Of a stretch of DNA of 7,841 bases, positions 5,478-7,841 are shown one piece after another. The stretch lies in contig JAGHBN010000058.1 in the NCBI GenBank assembly GCA_021160985.1, forward strand, positions 1-7,841, read 5' to 3'. The notes beneath the pieces were generated by a model. That model was given only the letters and a program-made list of their open reading frames with translations. It did no database searches and was not told where the DNA came from. Made by a program: the position numbers and the translations under genes. Numbering within the stretch: position 1 is the stretch's first letter; each line of letters opens with the position of its first letter. This DNA is from Thermococcus sp. Its GTDB lineage: Archaea; Methanobacteriota_B; Thermococci; Thermococcales; Thermococcaceae.

Positions 5478-5854
5478 TCCTCCTCACCTCCAAAGAAGGC
5501 TATGGCGTTGCTCATCTTTGGAAGAACGGTTCTTTCGAGCTCCCGGATCTCCTCGAGGGCCTCCAAGTCAGCATCGCTGAAGTCCTGAACCACCTCTCCG
5601 AAGAGGTGAACTTCCTCGTTCCGTATCACCCGCCCTATTACCCTGACTATCTGGCCGTTTTCGGGCAGGACGTTTTCCTCGCTCTCAACGAGGATGACTC
5701 CGGTTCCGTCGTCCACCCAGAAGGTGTAGTCTATCTTGTCGACCTTGAAGGCTTTTCCTATTATTGCGACCCGCGTGTCGTTCTCGCTAATCTCGCCGAT
5801 CTTTCTCTCAACAGTGGGCTTTCTCCGCCTGAACTGTCTCTCGGGCTCCTCCAT
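5474..5854 (-). CDS. rpa14: Replication protein A, 14-kDa subunit (RPA14)
   Basis: This 126-residue subunit is essentially one OB fold (about 15-92) followed by a helix (about 95-112) that would join the trimer core. A basic N-terminus (RQFRRRKPTVERK) leads into strands RVAIIGKAFKVDK (28-40), YTFWVDDGTGVILVES (43-58) and GQIVRVIGRVIRNEEVHLFG (67-86). The VDDGTG turn is the same as in RPA32, which fits paralogous OB folds. Size and position match the P. furiosus RPA14 gene, which lies between RPA41 and RPA32. The ATG directly abuts the rpa41 stop (TGA then ATG, no gap), with its ribosome binding site GGAGGTG inside the end of rpa41. Its own stop overlaps the rpa32 start, so translation of all three is probably coupled. 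Confidence 0.92.
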   Translation of the reverse strand: MEEPERQFRRRKPTVERKIGEISENDTRVAIIGKAFKVDKIDYTFWVDDGTGVILVESEENVLPENGQIVRVIGRVIRNEEVHLFGEVVQDFSDADLEALEEIRELERTVLPKMSNAIAFFGGEEE

Positions 5855-6919
5855 TCACAGCACCTCCTTCAGGACTTCCCTGAGCTCCGCCCTCACCCGG
5901 GCGATCTCTCTCCTCTCGTCGACCTCTTCCCATCCGAACGCCTTCAGGAAGACTCCGAGGAAGCGGTCCTCGACAACGTTGCCCCTCACGATTATCTCCT
6001 TTCCAAGGAGGGTGTAGTACTCCTCCTCCGCGAGCTTTCTCCCGGCCTCCTTGATGGTTAGCCCCCCGTCCACGAGATCCTTCAGCTTCTCGGCTATTTC
6101 CTCCGGATCGGCTCCGATGAGCTCCGCGGCGTCGTCTCCAAAGAGCGTCGTCCTTATGTAGCCGGTGGAGTCGTCGAGGCCGAAGTCGATTATCGTTATC
6201 TTCAACGGCTTAACCTCCCCGTGCTCGGGGCATATCCACGAGTCACCTGCGGGGTCGTAGTCCACCTTTCTCCTGCACGTCGGGCAGGCATCGTAGACCG
6301 TAACGCGGTAGAGCCTCGCGATGGTGCCCCTGACCTCGACGAACTTCTCGCCGCCCATGAGGTCTCCTATCCTGACCCGCTGGTAGCTGTAGCTCCTGAC
6401 CTCCTCTATCGGGGGTATCTCCTCCACCCTTGGATCCTCGGGGTTGAGGATTATCCTCGTCTTGAAGTAGGTGTGGAGCTCGACGCCGTTCCTCCCCTCG
6501 CGCACACTGGGGTCTATCACCTTTATCACGTCGCCCTGGTTTATCTCGTTGTAGTACTTGGTCACGAAGTTGTCCCAGAGGACGAGCCTCGTTTTTCCGG
6601 TGGAGTCGTAGATGATGAGGTTGGCAACCCTTCCAGTGGAGCCATCCTTCTTCTTGTACTCGCGCGGGGGATACTTCCTCAGAACCCTAGCGGCGATGTT
6701 TACCCCGCTCATTCCGGGCACGAGGTCGGCAATGTGGAGGAGCTCCTCCTCTCCCTCGAGGTTGACACCGAGCTCTTCTGCAAGCATCAGCGCCGCAGCG
6801 TGCTCGGAAATCCCCTCCCTCCTGGATATTTCGGCTATTTTTTCCTTGATTTCAGCCCGTGAGAGTCCCCTCTGCCTCTCGATGACCTCAATAATCTGGT
6901 CCTTTGTCAGCACTCCCAT
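5855..6919 (-). CDS. rpa41: Replication protein A, 41-kDa subunit (RPA41), large DNA-binding subunit
   Basis: This 354-residue protein is the main single-strand-binding subunit of archaeal RPA. A small helical N-terminal region (about 4-52, with LTKDQIIEVIERQRGLSRA) is followed by one OB fold (about 66-160, VNIAARVLRKYPPREY and VANLIIYDSTGKTRLVLWD). A second OB fold (about 178-330) carries an inserted zinc finger with C212, C215, C230 and H233 (C-x2-C-x14-C-x2-H, beginning CPTCRRKVDY). A zinc finger inside the last OB fold recalls the DNA-binding domain C of eukaryotic RPA70. ATG 6917-6919 is preferred to GTG 6926-6928: the GTG is part of the ribosome binding site GGTGAG, and the resulting MGVLTKD matches the family start. 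Length is close to P. furiosus RPA41 (about 358). It is first in the three-gene operon. Confidence 0.95.
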   Translation of the reverse strand: MGVLTKDQIIEVIERQRGLSRAEIKEKIAEISRREGISEHAAALMLAEELGVNLEGEEELLHIADLVPGMSGVNIAARVLRKYPPREYKKKDGSTGRVANLIIYDSTGKTRLVLWDNFVTKYYNEINQGDVIKVIDPSVREGRNGVELHTYFKTRIILNPEDPRVEEIPPIEEVRSYSYQRVRIGDLMGGEKFVEVRGTIARLYRVTVYDACPTCRRKVDYDPAGDSWICPEHGEVKPLKITIIDFGLDDSTGYIRTTLFGDDAAELIGADPEEIAEKLKDLVDGGLTIKEAGRKLAEEEYYTLLGKEIIVRGNVVEDRFLGVFLKAFGWEEVDERREIARVRAELREVLKEVL

Positions 6920-6952
6920 AACACTCACCTTAATGGTAATTCTTCGCCGGGG

Positions 6953-6967
6953 TATTTAAACTTTTCC
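6953..6967 (-). promoter_or_regulatory. Promoter of the rpa41-rpa14-rpa32 operon (BRE and TATA)
   Basis: On the minus strand a purine-rich GGAAAAG (6961-6967), resembling a BRE, is followed by the TATA box TTTAAATA (6953-6960). The predicted start near 6930 gives a leader of about 11 bases containing GGTGAG, in line with the chosen rpa41 start. Confidence 0.65.
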
Positions 6968-6972
6968 AGATG

Positions 6973-7001
6973 AAAAAATCCTGTCACCGGCATTCAGGAT
7001 T
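6973..7001 (-). terminator. Hairpin with T-run downstream of scpB
   Basis: On the minus strand AATCCTG (7001-6995) and CAGGATT (6983-6977) form a perfect 7-bp stem with an 11-base loop, followed directly by six T residues (6978-6973). It begins about 22 bases after the scpB stop and looks like a factor-independent terminator. It also sits just upstream of the rpa41 promoter elements. Confidence 0.6.
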
Positions 7002-7023
7002 CTGAAAGTGGTGGAAAGAGGCT

Positions 7024-7659
7024 TTACTCGGCTTCTCCCGAACCGGAGGGCTCTTCAGAACTCTCTGTGTTTTCCCCTTCATTTTCGGCGGATTCTTCAT
7101 TTGGGCTGCTCTTTCCTTCCAGTTTTGATATTAAATCACTGTATTCTGCGTGTACAACCTTCTTAAAGGCCTCTTTTATTACCATTGGGTCATCGGATGG
7201 GAATCCGTAGAGTTCTGCGAATTTGGGTGTCGTTCTGAGGAGCTTTGTCCTCTCATAGGGCTCCGCATAGATCATTCCCATCTCCAGGAGCTTCCTGATG
7301 TGCTCATAGGCCTGGCTTCCGCGGAGTTTGATTATCTTGCTCTGCTCTATGGGCTGGAGATACGCTATCAGCGCGAGCGTCTTAAGTTCTCCAGTTCTCA
7401 GATCGGGCCTTGGCATGAGGTGGATGACCTGCTGGCTGTACTCCTGCTTCACCTGCATCACGTACTTGTCTCCCAGAACCTTTACTACCTCTATGGCGCT
7501 CTTCCTCTCCGCGTACTCCGCGGCTATCAGCTCTATGAGCTTTTCAATGTAATCGAGGGATCTTATTCCAAGGGCTCGCGAGAGCTCCTTAACGCTGAGG
7601 GGTCTTCCCGAGACGAAAAGAGCTGCCTCCACGAGGGCTTTGTCTTCAATCAGTCCCAT
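7024..7659 (-). CDS. scpB: Segregation and condensation protein B (ScpB), SMC-kleisin partner
   Basis: This 211-residue protein is the KITE-type subunit that, with ScpA and SMC, forms the prokaryotic condensin for chromosome organisation. Two winged-helix domains are visible: about 5-75 (DKALVEAALFVSGRPLSVKE at 6-25, a clear ScpB signature) and about 88-155 (LKTLALIAYLQPIEQSKIIK at 92-111, then RGSQAYEHIRKLLEMGMI). The C-terminal tail (about 183-211) is almost only Glu, Ser, Asn and Gly, acidic and probably disordered. ATG 7657-7659 is chosen over GTG 7666-7668: GGTG lies six bases before the ATG and the GTG falls at the predicted transcription start. ScpA and SMC are not in the window. The gene is monocistronic, upstream of and in the same direction as the RPA operon, but a terminator and a promoter separate them. 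Confidence 0.92.
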   Translation of the reverse strand: MGLIEDKALVEAALFVSGRPLSVKELSRALGIRSLDYIEKLIELIAAEYAERKSAIEVVKVLGDKYVMQVKQEYSQQVIHLMPRPDLRTGELKTLALIAYLQPIEQSKIIKLRGSQAYEHIRKLLEMGMIYAEPYERTKLLRTTPKFAELYGFPSDDPMVIKEAFKKVVHAEYSDLISKLEGKSSPNEESAENEGENTESSEEPSGSGEAE

Positions 7660-7688
7660 TCTCAACACCGGGGTTTCTTAGGCGCCGG

Positions 7689-7698
7689 ATTATATAGG
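7689..7698 (-). promoter_or_regulatory. TATA box of scpB
   Basis: CCTATATAAT on the minus strand is a good archaeal TATA box. The expected start near 7667 gives a leader of about eight bases before the ATG at 7659. Confidence 0.6.
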
Positions 7699-7720
7699 GT
7701 TTACGCAGCCTCTCCACCGC

Positions 7721-7733
7721 AATATTTATAAAC
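7721..7733 (+). promoter_or_regulatory. TATA box of the 5S rRNA gene
   Basis: AATATTTATAAAC contains TTTATAAA (7725-7732). Its centre is about 26 bases before the first base of the 5S gene (7755), which is the archaeal spacing for direct initiation at the mature 5' end. Confidence 0.75.
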
Positions 7734-7754
7734 CCAACCTGGGAGGTCAGTACC

Positions 7755-7841
7755 GGTACGGCGGTCATAGCGGCGGGGTCACACCCGGACTCGTTTCGAC
7801 CCCGGAAGTTAAGCCCGCCAGCGATCCCGGGTGTACTGCCC
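7755..7841 (+). rRNA. rrf: 5S ribosomal RNA, 5' part (truncated by window end)
   Basis: The sequence begins GGTACGGCGGTCATAGCGGC and contains the conserved GGAAGTTAAGC and CAGCGATCCCGGG blocks. These match archaeal (thermococcal) 5S rRNA as I remember it; helix III (CCGG with CCGG around a 13-base loop C) can be drawn. About 87 of the expected 120-odd bases are present. The gene has its own TATA box and no 16S or 23S sequence before it, as in Thermococcales, where 5S is unlinked from the main rRNA operon. Helix I cannot be closed because the 3' end is missing. The 5' end is exact only to within a few bases. Confidence 0.95.

Noticed and set aside
4797..5588. Long plus-strand open frame opposite rpa32
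   Set aside because: It is antisense to well-supported RPA genes, has leucine/valine-rich low-information composition and no ribosome binding site; it arises from the GC-biased codon pattern of the real genes.
5456..6061. 201-codon plus-strand open frame across rpa14 and rpa41
   Set aside because: It crosses two confident genes on the other strand and has no ribosome binding site or recognisable domain.
6221..6862. 213-codon plus-strand open frame opposite rpa41
   Set aside because: It lies wholly within rpa41, which has a zinc finger and OB-fold motifs; the opposite frame shows no domain and no start signals.
7150..7731. 193-codon plus-strand open frame opposite scpB
   Set aside because: It is antisense to scpB with its clear signatures and would run through the scpB promoter; no ribosome binding site.
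1..7841. CRISPR array, insertion sequence, prophage, toxin-antitoxin or defence genes
   Set aside because: I looked for regular direct repeats, terminal inverted repeats, transposase or integrase motifs and small paired genes; none is visible, and every gene is a chromosomal housekeeping type or an isolated unknown.

Overview
The window looks like a piece of a hyperthermophilic euryarchaeal chromosome, most likely Thermococcus or a close relative (order Thermococcales). The evidence is the gene content: archaeal S6e, Sec61-beta, the three-subunit RPA41/RPA14/RPA32 complex, a DGGGP synthase for archaeal ether lipids, an archaeal Clp1-type polynucleotide kinase and an unlinked 5S rRNA gene. AT-rich TATA boxes lie at the archaeal distance from short leaders, and strong GGAGGTG-type ribosome binding sites are frequent. 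The genus is inferred by protein recognition from memory; no search was run.

Layout. The first bases are the start codons of rps6e (minus), divergent from a small sec61-beta gene (plus, 173-346). Sec61-beta converges, with a 4-nt overlap of stop codons, on a 218-aa PRC-barrel/coiled-coil protein (minus, 343-999). That gene is divergent from the GTPase engB (plus, 1093-1671), and both may use one palindromic TATA box. EngB overlaps tail-to-tail by 25 nt with an Lrp/AsnC-like regulator (minus, 1647-2111). The regulator is divergent from a Clp1-family RNA/DNA 5'-kinase (plus, 2266-3336). DGGGP synthase (plus, 3382-4212) and an unrecognised 126-aa protein (plus, 4225-4605) then form a two-gene unit. 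A convergent terminator zone separates these from the minus-strand operon rpa41-rpa14-rpa32 (6919 down to 4674), whose junctions are TGA-ATG and ATGA. ScpB (minus, 7024-7659) follows, with a hairpin plus T-run at its 3' end, and is divergent from a 5S rRNA gene that runs off the right edge (7755 onward).

How the genes fit together. This is mainly core information processing and envelope biogenesis: ribosome (S6e, 5S, EngB), secretion (Sec61-beta), membrane lipid synthesis (DGGGP synthase), single-stranded DNA protection (RPA), chromosome organisation (ScpB), nucleic-acid end processing (Clp1 kinase) and one transcription regulator. I see no mobile element, CRISPR array, tRNA gene or defence cassette. 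Almost every base is used: no gap exceeds about 155 nt. The least explained items are the PRC-barrel/coiled-coil protein, whose domain order resembles the archaeal division protein CdvA, and the 126-aa protein behind DGGGP synthase. At the DNA level the most interesting items are the shared palindromic TATA box, the dyads over the regulator's own promoter, and the hairpin between scpB and rpa41.
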